A stretch of 64,000 bases of DNA, taken from the NCBI RefSeq assembly GCF_900101165.1, contig NZ_FNFK01000005.1, positions 23,632 to 87,631 of the forward strand, read 5' to 3'. A program made the translations under genes and the position numbers. The DNA comes from Alkalibacterium thalassium (GTDB taxonomy: Bacteria > Bacillota > Bacilli > Lactobacillales > Carnobacteriaceae_A). The first letter of the stretch is position 1, and each line of letters begins with the position of its first letter. The notes beneath the pieces were generated by a model that saw only the letters and a program-made list of their open reading frames with translations, ran no database searches and was not told where the DNA came from. This document shows positions 26,820-36,311 of the stretch, piece after piece.

Positions 26820-27398
26820 ATGGCAGATTTAAAATTACTGACTGAACGAGTCGTTGAAAAAGAAAAAGCGGCTATCCGAAATGAAATTGAAGAAGCTAAA
26901 AAACAGGCTGAAGATGACATTCAGGCTGCCGAAGCAGAAGAGGTACAGAAACGCCTTCAAGCTAAGGAGCAGATCGAATCAGATGCCGAACATGATTACA
27001 CGATTCGAAGAAACACATTGGATATCAGACGGCGCAATGAGGTGCTGGCTGCGAAACAGTCTATTCTGGACAACATGTTCAAAGAGGCTAAAAACAGACT
27101 GGATAATCTGGATGATGAGACATTCAGACAGTTTACTGCGAACGTATTGAAACAGTTCGACAAAGAAGGACAAGTGACGTTGAAACTGGGAGAAAAGTCT
27201 GCCCATTCTATTGACGGAACTTGGGTAACTTCTAATAAACCTGCTGAGCTGACTGTGCTGGTATCCAAGGATACTGTAAAAGGACAGTCCGGCTTCATTA
27301 TTGAAAAAAATGGCATAGAATACAACTTCTTATTCGATTCTTTAGTGGAAGATGCCAGAACGGACATTTTACCAGATATATCTAACGAATTATTTTAA
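26820..27398 (+). CDS. ntpE: V-type ATPase peripheral stalk subunit E (NtpE)
   Basis: 192 residues: a long N-terminal helix (about 1-95, rich in Glu, Lys and Ala) and a globular C-terminal part that binds the A3B3 head. ATG 26820 is chosen because AGGAGGG lies just before it; the in-frame ATG at 26778 adds 14 hydrophobic residues in the intergenic hairpin region and is rejected. It pairs with NtpF in the peripheral stalk. Confidence 0.93.
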   Translation: MADLKLLTERVVEKEKAAIRNEIEEAKKQAEDDIQAAEAEEVQKRLQAKEQIESDAEHDYTIRRNTLDIRRRNEVLAAKQSILDNMFKEAKNRLDNLDDETFRQFTANVLKQFDKEGQVTLKLGEKSAHSIDGTWVTSNKPAELTVLVSKDTVKGQSGFIIEKNGIEYNFLFDSLVEDARTDILPDISNELF

Positions 27399-27412
27399 GG
27401 AGGAGAATACAG

Positions 27413-28417
27413 TTGAAAGATACCGCTTATGGTTCAAGTAATGTTCTCATACGGATTTACGAGAACGATCTCCTCACTCGATCTCATTTCGAACGCATGC
27501 TGACTGCCGATTCTTTTGAAGATGCTGTCAACGTGCTGAGAGAAACACCTTACAGGAATGACGTCGATAGAATCAAAGAAGATAAAAGTTATGATGAGAT
27601 GTTCATGAATGAGCTCCACCAGACATTCGATGAGCTGTTAAAGATTGTTCCCAACAAGGAACTTATAGAGCTTGCTGGATTGAGGTATGCTTATCACAAC
27701 CTGAAAGTTCTCTTTAAAGAGGAGTTTACAGATCAGAATCTGGATCATTTATTCATCCCGATCGGCCGTTATCCTGTATCAGAATTGAGACAGGCAGTCA
27801 GAACAGGTGAATCTGATGTCCTTCCTGCTGAGTATATGGACAGCATCCATGAACTTCAGGAGGATTACGATCAGTATCAGAACGTTCAGTCTGTCGATAT
27901 CATACTGGACAGACGGTACTTTACACATCTTCGTCTTCTGGCTGACCAGACAGGTGAAGAGGGCGTGCCTGAACTGATAGAAACGCTTATAGATTATAAC
28001 AACATATCTACTTTGGTCAGAGGAATGAAACAGAATAGAACACGCAATTTTCTGCTGACTGTTCTTTCAAGTTCCGGATCTATTCCTAAAGAAGATCTGC
28101 TCGAAATTGCAGATAATGGGCAGCAGTATGCGCTACAGTATTTTAGAACAAGTGATTACAGAAAATTGATCGAACAGTCTGTCGATTCTGAAACGAATGA
28201 ACTATCTACTGTCAGGATCGATCATCAGACAGATGATGCGTACATGAATATGATGAGAGATGCCAGACTTCAGTCTTTTGGTCCGATGCCGGTGCTTGCT
28301 TATCTTTATGCTAAGGAAATTGAAGTCAAAAACCTCAGACTTATTCTTTCAGGTAAGGAAAATGGTGTACCTGCTGATGCGATCAGAGAAAGGATGCGAT
28401 TGAACTATGCCCAATAA
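27413..28417 (+). CDS. ntpC: V-type ATPase subunit C/d (NtpC)
   Basis: 334 residues, mostly helical. It is the funnel-shaped subunit that seats the central shaft on the c-ring. The first residues DTAYGSSNVLIRIYENDLL and the C-terminal AKEIEVKNLRLILSGKENG segment match the family. The start is TTG 27413 behind AAGGAGG. It overlaps ntpG by 11 bases. Confidence 0.94.
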   Translation: MKDTAYGSSNVLIRIYENDLLTRSHFERMLTADSFEDAVNVLRETPYRNDVDRIKEDKSYDEMFMNELHQTFDELLKIVPNKELIELAGLRYAYHNLKVLFKEEFTDQNLDHLFIPIGRYPVSELRQAVRTGESDVLPAEYMDSIHELQEDYDQYQNVQSVDIILDRRYFTHLRLLADQTGEEGVPELIETLIDYNNISTLVRGMKQNRTRNFLLTVLSSSGSIPKEDLLEIADNGQQYALQYFRTSDYRKLIEQSVDSETNELSTVRIDHQTDDAYMNMMRDARLQSFGPMPVLAYLYAKEIEVKNLRLILSGKENGVPADAIRERMRLNYAQ

Positions 28418-28718
28418 AATTGGAGTTGTCGGAGACAAAGATTCCGTTCTGGCATTCAAAATGCTCGGCTTTTCTGTTTACTTCGCATCTGAAGCGAAAG
28501 AGACCCGTCGAATCATCGACAATCTGTCAGACAAAGATTATGGTGTGATTTACTTGACAGAACAATTAGCAGAATTAGTCCCTGAAACAATCAGACGCTA
28601 TGACGCTAAAATGAAACCTGCCATCATTTTGATCCCTAATCATACAGGCTCACGTGGCATCGGTAAGAAACGTGTGCAGGAAAATGTCGAAAAAGCAGTG
28701 GGTCAAAATATTTTATAG
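28407..28718 (+). CDS. ntpG: V-type ATPase subunit F (NtpG)
   Basis: 103 residues with a small Rossmann-like fold. The start KIGVVGDKDSVLAFKMLGF and the later VIYLTEQLAELVPETI are typical of the shaft subunit that, with NtpD, couples rotation to catalysis. ATG 28407 lies inside the end of ntpC. Confidence 0.94.
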   Translation: MPNKIGVVGDKDSVLAFKMLGFSVYFASEAKETRRIIDNLSDKDYGVIYLTEQLAELVPETIRRYDAKMKPAIILIPNHTGSRGIGKKRVQENVEKAVGQNIL

Positions 28719-28730
28719 GAGGGTACGATT

Positions 28731-30515
28731 TTGAGTAAAGGAACGATTGTAAGTGTTTCTGGCCCTTTGGTCACAGCAAAAGGGATGGAAACAGCTAATA
28801 TACAAGATATTTGCCGTGTAGGTAAACTAGGCCTTATTGGTGAAATCATTGAAATGAGAAACGACGTTGCCTCTATACAGGTTTACGAAGAAACGTCTAT
28901 GGTAGGTCCAGGAGAAGTCGTCGAAACGACTGGTGAAGCATTATCCGTTGAGCTTGCTCCGGGTATGATTTCTCAGATGTTTGACGGAATCCAGAGACCA
29001 CTAGATGAATTTATGGAAAAAACAAACAGTAACTTTCTTGAACGCGGCATGTCGATCGAGCCGCTGAATCGTGAGAAACAGTGGGAATTCACTCCTTCTC
29101 TGGAAGAAGGAACAGAAGTATCTGAAGGAGACATTGTCGGTATTGTTCAGGAAACTAAAGTAATTGAACACCGCATCATGGTGCCTTTCGGCGTTAAAGG
29201 TAAAATCAAATCTATTTCTTCTGGTTCCTTCACTATAAGCGACCCAATCTACGTGCTTGAAACTGAAGATGGCGAAAAAGAATTTACTATGATGCAGAAA
29301 TGGCCAGTCAGAAGAGGCCGTCCAATCAAGACAAAGCTGAACCCGGAAGAACCGCTTATTACCGGTCAGCGAGTTATTGATACATTCTTCCCAGTTGCCA
29401 AAGGTGGCGCGGCTGCTGTTCCTGGACCTTTCGGAGCAGGTAAAACTGTCGTTCAGCACCAGATCGCAAAATGGGCAGACGTTGACTTGGTGGTCTATGT
29501 AGGCTGCGGAGAACGCGGGAATGAGATGACAGACGTTATCAATGAGTTCCCTGAACTGATCGACCCGAATACTGGAGAATCAATTATGGAGCGGACTGTA
29601 CTGATTGCCAACACTTCCAATATGCCCGTTGCTGCGCGTGAAGCCTCTATCTACACGGGTATTACAATTGCTGAATATTTCCGTGATATGGGCTATTCTG
29701 TAGCAATCATGGCAGATTCGACATCACGATGGGCTGAAGCCTTACGTGAAATGTCAGGTCGTCTGGAAGAAATGCCTGGTGATGAAGGGTATCCAGCCTA
29801 TCTGGGCTCTCGTCTTGCAGAATACTATGAACGTGCAGGTAAAGTGGTTACGCTTGGATCTGGAGACCGTACTGGAAGCATAACAGCGATCGGTGCCGTG
29901 TCCCCTCCTGGAGGAGATACTTCTGAACCGGTAACGCAGAATACCTTGCGTGTCGCTAAAGTATTCTGGGGTCTGGACAGTTCCCTTGCCCAAAGACGTC
30001 ACTTCCCATCGATCAACTGGTTGAATTCCTATTCACTATATAGTAATGAAATGAATGACTATGTAGGTAAGCAGCTCGGAGAAGACTGGAATGACATGGT
30101 AACGCGAGCGAAAGCCCTCTTACAGGATGAATCGGAACTGCAGGAAATCGTCCGACTAGTCGGAGTAGAATCTCTATCAGAACGCGACCGTCTGAAACTG
30201 GTTGTTGCCAGAATGATTCGTGAGGACTTCCTTCAGCAGAATGCCTTCGATGATGTAGATACCTACACATCAAGAAACAAGCAGTATGAAATGCTGTTTA
30301 CCATCCTTAACTTTGAAGATCAGGCTGTTCGTGCGATGGATCTGGGCGCCTATTATGATGAAATCATTAAAGGCACAGACAATGTACGTGAACGTGTCGG
30401 TCGAATGAAATATATCAGTGAAGATGATATTAAGACAATTGAAACGATCCGTAATCAAACGAAAGATGATATTCAGACAGTATTAGAGAAAGGCGGTGTT
30501 GAATCAGATGCTTAA
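28731..30515 (+). CDS. ntpA: V-type ATPase catalytic subunit A (NtpA)
   Basis: Catalytic subunit of 594 residues. The P-loop GPFGAGKTV is near residues 231-239, followed by [14 protein letters not shown] and the [27 protein letters not shown] stretch of the catalytic site. The non-homologous insert of A subunits precedes the P-loop. TTG start at 28731 behind GGAGGG. It overlaps ntpB by 8 bases. Confidence 0.97.
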   Translation: MSKGTIVSVSGPLVTAKGMETANIQDICRVGKLGLIGEIIEMRNDVASIQVYEETSMVGPGEVVETTGEALSVELAPGMISQMFDGIQRPLDEFMEKTNSNFLERGMSIEPLNREKQWEFTPSLEEGTEVSEGDIVGIVQETKVIEHRIMVPFGVKGKIKSISSGSFTISDPIYVLETEDGEKEFTMMQKWPVRRGRPIKTKLNPEEPLITGQRVIDTFFPVAKGGAAAVPGPFGAGKTVVQHQIAKWADVDLVVYVGCGERGNEMTDVINEFPELIDPNTGESIMERTVLIANTSNMPVAAREASIYTGITIAEYFRDMGYSVAIMADSTSRWAEALREMSGRLEEMPGDEGYPAYLGSRLAEYYERAGKVVTLGSGDRTGSITAIGAVSPPGGDTSEPVTQNTLRVAKVFWGLDSSLAQRRHFPSINWLNSYSLYSNEMNDYVGKQLGEDWNDMVTRAKALLQDESELQEIVRLVGVESLSERDRLKLVVARMIREDFLQQNAFDDVDTYTSRNKQYEMLFTILNFEDQAVRAMDLGAYYDEIIKGTDNVRERVGRMKYISEDDIKTIETIRNQTKDDIQTVLEKGGVESDA

Positions 30516-31884
30516 AGAGTATAAAACAGTTTCAGAAGTCGTCGGCCCGCTGATGACAGTTGAAGGTGTCGAAGGCGTCAAGTTTGACGAGCTGGTCGAC
30601 ATCGAACTTCAGACCGGTGAGCGCCGGAGAGGACAGGTTCTTGAAATCAACGGAGACAAAGCTGTGGTACAGCTTTTTGAAGGATCAACAGGGATCAACC
30701 TGGAAGATACTAAAGTACGTTTCCTGGCTAAACCTCTCTCACTAGATGTATCAGAAGATATGATCGGACGAACATTTGATGGGATGGGGCGAGTCAGTGA
30801 TGGTGGACCGAACCTGATTCCTGAAAAAAGTCTGGACATCAATGGAATTGCGATCAATCCGATTGCAAGAGACTATCCGGATGAATTTATTCAGACAGGT
30901 ATTTCTACAATCGATCACCTAAACACGCTTGTTCGTGGGCAGAAGCTTCCGGTATTTTCCGGTTCTGGACTTCCGCACAAAGAACTCGCTGCACAGATTG
31001 CCCGACAGGCCAGTGTAACGAATACAGATGAGAAATTTGCCGTTGTATTTGCTGCGATCGGTATCACATTTGAAGAAGCCGAGTACTTCATGAATGACTT
31101 CAAAAAAACCGGAGCGATCGACCGGTCTGTTCTGTTCATCAACCTTGCAGATGATCCGGCGATCGAACGTATTGCGACACCAAGAATGGCCTTGACTGCT
31201 GCAGAATACCTGGCTTTCGAAAAAGATATGCATGTTCTGGTCATCATGACCGATATGACAAACTATGCCGAAGCGCTGCGTGAAATTTCTGCTGCCCGCC
31301 GTGAGGTACCTGGTCGTCGTGGGTATCCTGGATACCTGTATACCAACCTGGCTACACTTTATGAGCGCGCAGGTCGTCTGGAAGGAACCAAAGGGTCTGT
31401 AACACAGATTCCGATTCTGACCATGCCTGAGGATGACATTACCCATCCGATTCCCGATCTGACAGGGTATATTACTGAAGGGCAGATCATCCTATCACGG
31501 GACCTGTATAACCAGGGCTATCAGCCTCCAATCAATGTTCTGCCTTCTCTGTCCAGATTGAAAGATAAAGGTACGGGAGAAGGAAAGACCAGAGTGGACC
31601 ACGCGCCTACAATGAACCAGATTTTCTCTGCCTATGCACAGGGTAAAGAGGCTAAGGAACTCTCTGCCGTGTTAGGTGAAGCTGCACTGTCTGAAACAGA
31701 CAGAAAATATGTCGAGTTTACAAATAAATTCGAAAAAGAGTACGTGAATCAGGGGAACTATACTAACCGTACGATTCAGGAAACTCTGGACCTAGGCTGG
31801 GAACTTCTGAAAGTTCTGCCTCGTGCAGAGCTGAAACGTATCAAGGATGATATGCTTGACAAGTATCTGCCAAAAGGAGAGTGA
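30508..31884 (+). CDS. ntpB: V-type ATPase subunit B (NtpB)
   Basis: Non-catalytic nucleotide-site subunit, 458 residues, the same length as the E. hirae protein. The canonical P-loop is absent, as expected for B ([15 protein letters not shown] in its place). The [23 protein letters not shown] stretch lends an arginine to the A-B interface. ATG 30508 is preferred over the in-frame GTG 30496, because the product then begins [14 protein letters not shown] like its relatives. Confidence 0.97.
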   Translation: MLKEYKTVSEVVGPLMTVEGVEGVKFDELVDIELQTGERRRGQVLEINGDKAVVQLFEGSTGINLEDTKVRFLAKPLSLDVSEDMIGRTFDGMGRVSDGGPNLIPEKSLDINGIAINPIARDYPDEFIQTGISTIDHLNTLVRGQKLPVFSGSGLPHKELAAQIARQASVTNTDEKFAVVFAAIGITFEEAEYFMNDFKKTGAIDRSVLFINLADDPAIERIATPRMALTAAEYLAFEKDMHVLVIMTDMTNYAEALREISAARREVPGRRGYPGYLYTNLATLYERAGRLEGTKGSVTQIPILTMPEDDITHPIPDLTGYITEGQIILSRDLYNQGYQPPINVLPSLSRLKDKGTGEGKTRVDHAPTMNQIFSAYAQGKEAKELSAVLGEAALSETDRKYVEFTNKFEKEYVNQGNYTNRTIQETLDLGWELLKVLPRAELKRIKDDMLDKYLPKGE

Positions 31885-31889
31885 GGTAA

Positions 31890-32522
31890 ATGGCTAAATT
31901 AAATGTCAACCCCACTCGTATGGAACTGGCAAATCTAAAAAAAAGATTGAATCTTGCCAGCAGAGGGCACAAGCTTCTGAAAGACAAGCAGGATGAACTA
32001 ATGCGTCAGTTCATTCAGCTCATCAGGAAGAATAATGAACTTAGAAACCAGGTAGAAGAAAAGCTCGAGAAAGCAATGCAGTCATTCGCAATGGCCAAGT
32101 CATTACTTCATGAAAATTATATTGAAGAACTGATGGCTGTACCAAGCCGAAGTGTATCCTTGAATATCGATCGTAAGAACATCATGAGTGTTCGCGTACC
32201 ACAGATGAACTTCCATTATGATGATCATACGAACGACGCAGCCGACTTAAGCTATGGATATTTGAATTCCAACGGTGAACTGGATCTGACCTTTGAATAC
32301 CTAATCGATGTCATGCCAGATATGCTTGAACTCGCTGAAATCGAAAAAACTTGTCAGCTGATGGCAGATGAAATTGAGAAAACACGAAGACGAGTCAATG
32401 CTCTGGAATATATGACCATTCCTCAGCTTGAGGAAACGATTTACTTTATTCGGATGAAACTTGATGAGAGTGAACGTTCAGCTATTACCCGACTGATGAA
32501 AGTTAAGGATATGGGACAGTAA
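31890..32522 (+). CDS. ntpD: V-type ATPase subunit D (NtpD)
   Basis: Central shaft coiled coil, 210 residues, the same length as in E. hirae. The N-terminal [29 protein letters not shown] is diagnostic. It ends the operon here: ntpH and the K+ transporter gene ntpJ, which follow in E. hirae, are missing, and a terminator comes 13 bases after the stop. Confidence 0.96.
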   Translation: MAKLNVNPTRMELANLKKRLNLASRGHKLLKDKQDELMRQFIQLIRKNNELRNQVEEKLEKAMQSFAMAKSLLHENYIEELMAVPSRSVSLNIDRKNIMSVRVPQMNFHYDDHTNDAADLSYGYLNSNGELDLTFEYLIDVMPDMLELAEIEKTCQLMADEIEKTRRRVNALEYMTIPQLEETIYFIRMKLDESERSAITRLMKVKDMGQ

Positions 32523-32534
32523 CAGTTGATAATT

Positions 32535-32589
32535 ACAGTGAAAATGGAGAATAAGGCATAAGTTCTTATATCTGTTTTCACTGTTTTTA
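32535..32589 (+). terminator. Terminator of the V-ATPase operon
   Basis: ACAGTGAAAA (32535-32544) pairs perfectly with TTTTCACTGT (32575-32584), followed by TTTTT. Confidence 0.85.
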
Positions 32590-32653
32590 CATAGTATGGA
32601 CAACTAGAAACTTAATAGAATGAAGATAGGCTATCAGCCAGGAGGCAAGAGTC

Positions 32654-34027
32654 ATGACACCATCTTTTTTTGAAAAAAAGAATAAAAAGAGAGCACTCGT
32701 TTTTGGTGGAGGCGGTGAGCGCGGCTCATTTGAAATAGGTGTCTGGAGAGCTCTTGATGAGCTTGACTATGTTCCGGATATCATCACAGGCACATCTGTA
32801 GGTGCCCTGAACGGTGCACTGTATATTCTGGGCAATGTCTCTGAGGCGGAGAGGATGTGGAAAGAAATTGAAACCGGCAAGGTTCTGGATCTCGATGCAC
32901 CACTGTCGATCGACAGTTTTAAAGACTATCGACGTACTCTGACTGGTTTTCTGATCAGGATAATCAGAGAAAAAGGAATTAGTTCAGCTCCTCTAAAAGC
33001 TCTAATTGATACGTATATTGATGATGAGAGCAGGATAAGAAGTGACGGTACAATTTTCGGTCTATCGACAACCAACTTGAAGACGAGAGAAATCGAGTAT
33101 TATTTTCTGGACGATATTGAAGAAGGCAGGCTTAATGACTACCTTCTAGCCAGTGCGTCACTTTATCCAGCCATTCAGAAAAAAATGATCGACGGGACCC
33201 CGTACATCGATGGGGGCTACTGGAATAACATTCCGATAAACATGGCACTGGATAAATTGCCCGACCAGATTGTCCTTGTTGACCTCCAGGGCCCTGGACT
33301 ACTCCATTATGACCACCGGATAGAAGAATGCGAGTCACTGCTGATCCGAACAAAGTGGCCGCTTGGAGATATGCTGCTGTTTGATACGAACAGGACAGAA
33401 GTGAATATAGAACTGGGCTACTGCGAGACTATGAAGTTAGCCAGGCCGGATATCTATAGAGGACTATGGTATACTTATGATACAGACACAGTAGAAACAG
33501 ACGCCTCTGTCTTCTATCTCGCTTTGAATGGGCTTTTGACTGGTAAACGGTCAAAAGGGGTCTATGAATATATTAAAAGGGATAATCATCAGCTGATCTT
33601 TTTGAGAGAGATTGAGAAACGATGGGGCAGCGCTGTGGATGAAACCACTGTTTCTCTAGCTTTATGTGAACTGACAGGTAAATTGTTCAACATGATCCCT
33701 GATAAAATATACAGTATAGACAAGTTTCAAAATGAGATAATCCATCGTCTGATTAAAATGAGAGATGCAGAACGGAAAAATCCTATAAATGAGTTTGAAC
33801 CCAGATTTCTCTTAAGTGGAAAAGAGTGGACGGAAGAATTTCTTGAAGGATTACCGCTGATATCGAACCGGACACTTGTCATACAGATTTTTGAGAGACT
33901 TGAAGATGAGCAGCTGAAGTGGGATACCCCTTTCTATAAGCTAATGATTCGAACCAGACCTTTTCCGTTCATTATTGCTTTATACTGTAAATATCTTTTG
34001 AACAAAAATTTAGGTTTGTATAGGTAA
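32654..34027 (+). CDS. Patatin-like phospholipase family protein
   Basis: 457 residues. The N-terminal ~210 form a patatin domain: oxyanion loop GGGGERG near residue 18, nucleophile Ser in GTSVG near residue 48, and the catalytic Asp in DGG near residue 190. Likely a serine lipid acyl hydrolase; the substrate is unknown. The C-terminal ~240 residues are helical and I recognise no domain. No signal peptide is seen. ATG 32654 follows AGGAGG. It is a single gene between the V-ATPase terminator and gmk, in the place where yicC/yloC often stands in Firmicutes. Confidence 0.9.
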   Translation: MTPSFFEKKNKKRALVFGGGGERGSFEIGVWRALDELDYVPDIITGTSVGALNGALYILGNVSEAERMWKEIETGKVLDLDAPLSIDSFKDYRRTLTGFLIRIIREKGISSAPLKALIDTYIDDESRIRSDGTIFGLSTTNLKTREIEYYFLDDIEEGRLNDYLLASASLYPAIQKKMIDGTPYIDGGYWNNIPINMALDKLPDQIVLVDLQGPGLLHYDHRIEECESLLIRTKWPLGDMLLFDTNRTEVNIELGYCETMKLARPDIYRGLWYTYDTDTVETDASVFYLALNGLLTGKRSKGVYEYIKRDNHQLIFLREIEKRWGSAVDETTVSLALCELTGKLFNMIPDKIYSIDKFQNEIIHRLIKMRDAERKNPINEFEPRFLLSGKEWTEEFLEGLPLISNRTLVIQIFERLEDEQLKWDTPFYKLMIRTRPFPFIIALYCKYLLNKNLGLYR

Positions 34028-34040
34028 AATCAAAATTAAC

Positions 34041-34072
34041 TTTCAATTCTACAGTCTGATATGGTAGAATTG
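34041..34072 (+). promoter_or_regulatory. gmk promoter with inverted repeat
   Basis: CAATTCTAC (34044-34052) and GTAGAATTG (34064-34072) are a perfect 9-base inverted repeat. The right arm contains an extended -10 (TGGTAGAAT, 34062-34070), and TTTCAA at 34041-34046 could be a -35. A protein bound to the repeat would cover the promoter. Confidence 0.5.
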
Positions 34073-34116
34073 GGGATAAGTTTTCATGGAGAATTTGTGT
34101 TGGGAAGGACTTGTAA

Positions 34117-34734
34117 ATGAAAGATAGAGGATTGTTAATCGTTCTGTCCGGCCCGTCCGGGGTAGGAAAAGGAACAGTGAGAAAAGCTATTTTCGATAAT
34201 TATTCAAATGAATTTGATTATTCCATATCAATGACCACACGCAAGAGACGTGAGGGTGAAAAAGAAGGCATTGACTACTATTTCAGAACTAAAGAAGAGT
34301 TCGAACAGCTGATAGCTGAAGATGGTCTGCTGGAGTATGCTGAATATGTTGGAAACTACTATGGAACCCCATTGGAGTACGTCAATCAGACGCTGGATGA
34401 AGGTCGGGATGTCTTTTTGGAAATCGAGGTCCAGGGAGCTTTGAAAGTCCGAGAAAAAATGCCTGAGGGAATCTTTATATTTCTATCGCCACCGGATCTG
34501 GATGAACTTAAGTCAAGAATCGTCAACCGTGGAACAGACAGTGATGAAATGATTGAGAGACGAATGCATAAAGCTGTAGAAGAACTTAAGCTGATTCAGT
34601 ATTACGACTATGTGGTAGAAAACGATACAGTTAAAAATGCAGCAAGAAAAATCAGAAACATCATAGAAAGTGAACACCTCAAAGTGACAAGGAATTTAAG
34701 AGAGTACGCAGAAATTATAGAGGAGATGGAATAA
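34117..34734 (+). CDS. gmk: Guanylate kinase
   Basis: Phosphorylates GMP to GDP; 205 residues. P-loop [10 protein letters not shown] at residues 9-18, then the GMP-binding [19 protein letters not shown] segment. ATG 34117 is preceded by GGAAGGACT, a modest site. rpoZ starts directly after its stop. In relatives this enzyme is a target of (p)ppGpp. Confidence 0.96.
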   Translation: MKDRGLLIVLSGPSGVGKGTVRKAIFDNYSNEFDYSISMTTRKRREGEKEGIDYYFRTKEEFEQLIAEDGLLEYAEYVGNYYGTPLEYVNQTLDEGRDVFLEIEVQGALKVREKMPEGIFIFLSPPDLDELKSRIVNRGTDSDEMIERRMHKAVEELKLIQYYDYVVENDTVKNAARKIRNIIESEHLKVTRNLREYAEIIEEME

Positions 34735-34947
34735 ATGCTGTTATACCCTTCACAGGATGATTTACTTAAAAAGATCGATTCGAAATATTCATTGGTGATA
34801 CTGGCTGCCAAGAGAGCCAAACAACTTCACGACAATCCGTCAGCTGCTATGCTGGAAACGTACCAGAGTGTTAAAAATGTCGGGAAGGCCCTAGAAGAAA
34901 TTAAATCCGGTGATCTGGTCATCGATCCGGATAGTCTTTCAAATTAA
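34735..34947 (+). CDS. rpoZ: RNA polymerase omega subunit
   Basis: 70 residues. The [24 protein letters not shown] stretch is the typical omega core that clamps the beta' subunit. ATG 34735 begins right after the gmk stop; GAGGAGATGG at the end of gmk is the ribosome binding site. The gmk-rpoZ pair is conserved in Firmicutes. Confidence 0.96.
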   Translation: MLLYPSQDDLLKKIDSKYSLVILAAKRAKQLHDNPSAAMLETYQSVKNVGKALEEIKSGDLVIDPDSLSN

Positions 34948-34954
34948 ATCAATG

Positions 34955-35016
34955 AAACCTCTGATCGTCTGTTCATCAAAGATTTTTCTTTGCCGGACAA
35001 GTTCAGAGGTTTTTTC
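34955..35016 (+). terminator. Terminator after rpoZ
   Basis: AAACCTCTGA (34955-34964) and TCAGAGGTTT (35003-35012) form a 10-bp stem with a T-run. It separates gmk-rpoZ from coaBC. Confidence 0.8.
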
Positions 35017-35098
35017 TAGTGTATAAACTGGGAAAGTACTATGAGGACACATAGGCTGAAAATTGGTAAACTAATAAAAACAGCAATGAGGTGACGTA

Positions 35099-36298
35099 AT
35101 GATCAATGGAAAAAAGATAGCCCTGTATGTAACGGGAGGAATAGCTGTATACAAAGCAGTGGACTTGTTGAGAGAACTGATAAAAAATGGAGCAGAGGTA
35201 AGGGTGGCTATGACAAAAGGAGCAGCAGAGTTCGTCACACCCCTGACCTTTCAGATTCTGAGCAAACATACTGTTTATATTGATACATTTGCTGAAGACG
35301 ACCCTAGTACAGTCAATCATATCAATTTGGCTGACTGGGCGGACTACTCTATAGTAGCGCCCCTTACTGCCAATACATTGGCAAAGATGGCACATGGGTT
35401 AGCTGATAATTTCGTGACATCAGCTCTTCTTGCAGTGACCCATCCAGTATTCACTGTACCTGCGATGAATGGAAATATGTACAGAAATACCGTGACTCAG
35501 GAAAATATTGAGAAGCTTTCAGCTAGAGGAATAGGTGTCATGAGCCCTGATACTGGGTTTCTGGCTGAAGGGTACAGTGGAGAAGGACGTTTTCCTGAAA
35601 AATCCAGAATAATAGACGAGCTGGAAGCTTTTATCCGAGATTACTCTGAGAAGCTTCCTCTAAGAAACAAAAAAATCATTGTGACTGCTGGTGGAACAAA
35701 AGAACGGATCGATCCGGTCAGGTATATTACAAATGACTCGTCAGGAAAAATGGGACATGCATTGGCAGTGGAAGCCTGGAAGAGAGGAGCCGAAGTGGTA
35801 TTGATCAGTGCAAGTCAGCTGGCTACACCAGATTATATTACGCGTGTCCCTGTTGAATCTGCTGAAGAGATGCTGAGAACTGTGACTGATGAATTTGACG
35901 ATGCGGATGCAGTGATCATGGCTGCTGCAGTATCCGATTATACGCCTGCTACCGTTGAAAAACAGAAGATGAAGAAAAAAGATAGCCTCACATTATCATT
36001 CAGAAAAAACCCGGATATACTAAAAAGTCTAGGAGAAAAGAAAAAACCAGATCAGTTGCTCATCGGTTTTGCAGCTGAAACGGAAGATCTGATTCGATAC
36101 GCAGAAAAGAAGCTGAATGATAAAAATGCTGACTTGATTATTGCCAATGACGTCGGGAAAAAAGACAGAGGCTTCAATGTTGATGAAAATGAAGTGACCA
36201 TGCTGTCGAGAAAGTCGGAACCTGTTACGATAAGTTTGAGGAGCAAATCAGATGTTTCAGTCGAGGTCATAGACTGGTTGGTCACTAATATGAACTGA
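35099..36298 (+). CDS. coaBC: Phosphopantothenoylcysteine decarboxylase / phosphopantothenate-cysteine ligase
   Basis: Bifunctional coenzyme A enzyme, 399 residues. The N-terminal flavoprotein (CoaC, about 1-180) shows VNHINLADWAD with the active-site His and PAMNGNMY. The C-terminal ligase (CoaB) starts at KKIIVTAGGTKERIDPVRYITN and continues with AAAVSDY. The substrate-flap motif, usually G.LACG..G.GR, reads GFLAEGYSGEGR, so Glu replaces Cys. ATG 35099 follows GAGGTGA. It leads a group with priA-fmt-rsmB-prpC-prkC-rsgA-rpe-thiN, a standard Firmicute order. Confidence 0.95.
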   Translation: MINGKKIALYVTGGIAVYKAVDLLRELIKNGAEVRVAMTKGAAEFVTPLTFQILSKHTVYIDTFAEDDPSTVNHINLADWADYSIVAPLTANTLAKMAHGLADNFVTSALLAVTHPVFTVPAMNGNMYRNTVTQENIEKLSARGIGVMSPDTGFLAEGYSGEGRFPEKSRIIDELEAFIRDYSEKLPLRNKKIIVTAGGTKERIDPVRYITNDSSGKMGHALAVEAWKRGAEVVLISASQLATPDYITRVPVESAEEMLRTVTDEFDDADAVIMAAAVSDYTPATVEKQKMKKKDSLTLSFRKNPDILKSLGEKKKPDQLLIGFAAETEDLIRYAEKKLNDKNADLIIANDVGKKDRGFNVDENEVTMLSRKSEPVTISLRSKSDVSVEVIDWLVTNMN

Positions 36299-36311
36299 AA
36301 GGAAGAATCAG

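Noticed and set aside
29001..29459. Minus-strand open frame of 152 codons inside ntpA
   Set aside because: Antisense shadow of ntpA, no ribosome binding site or recognisable domain.
30919..31446. Minus-strand open frame of 175 codons inside ntpB
   Set aside because: Antisense shadow of a highly conserved gene with no start signal.
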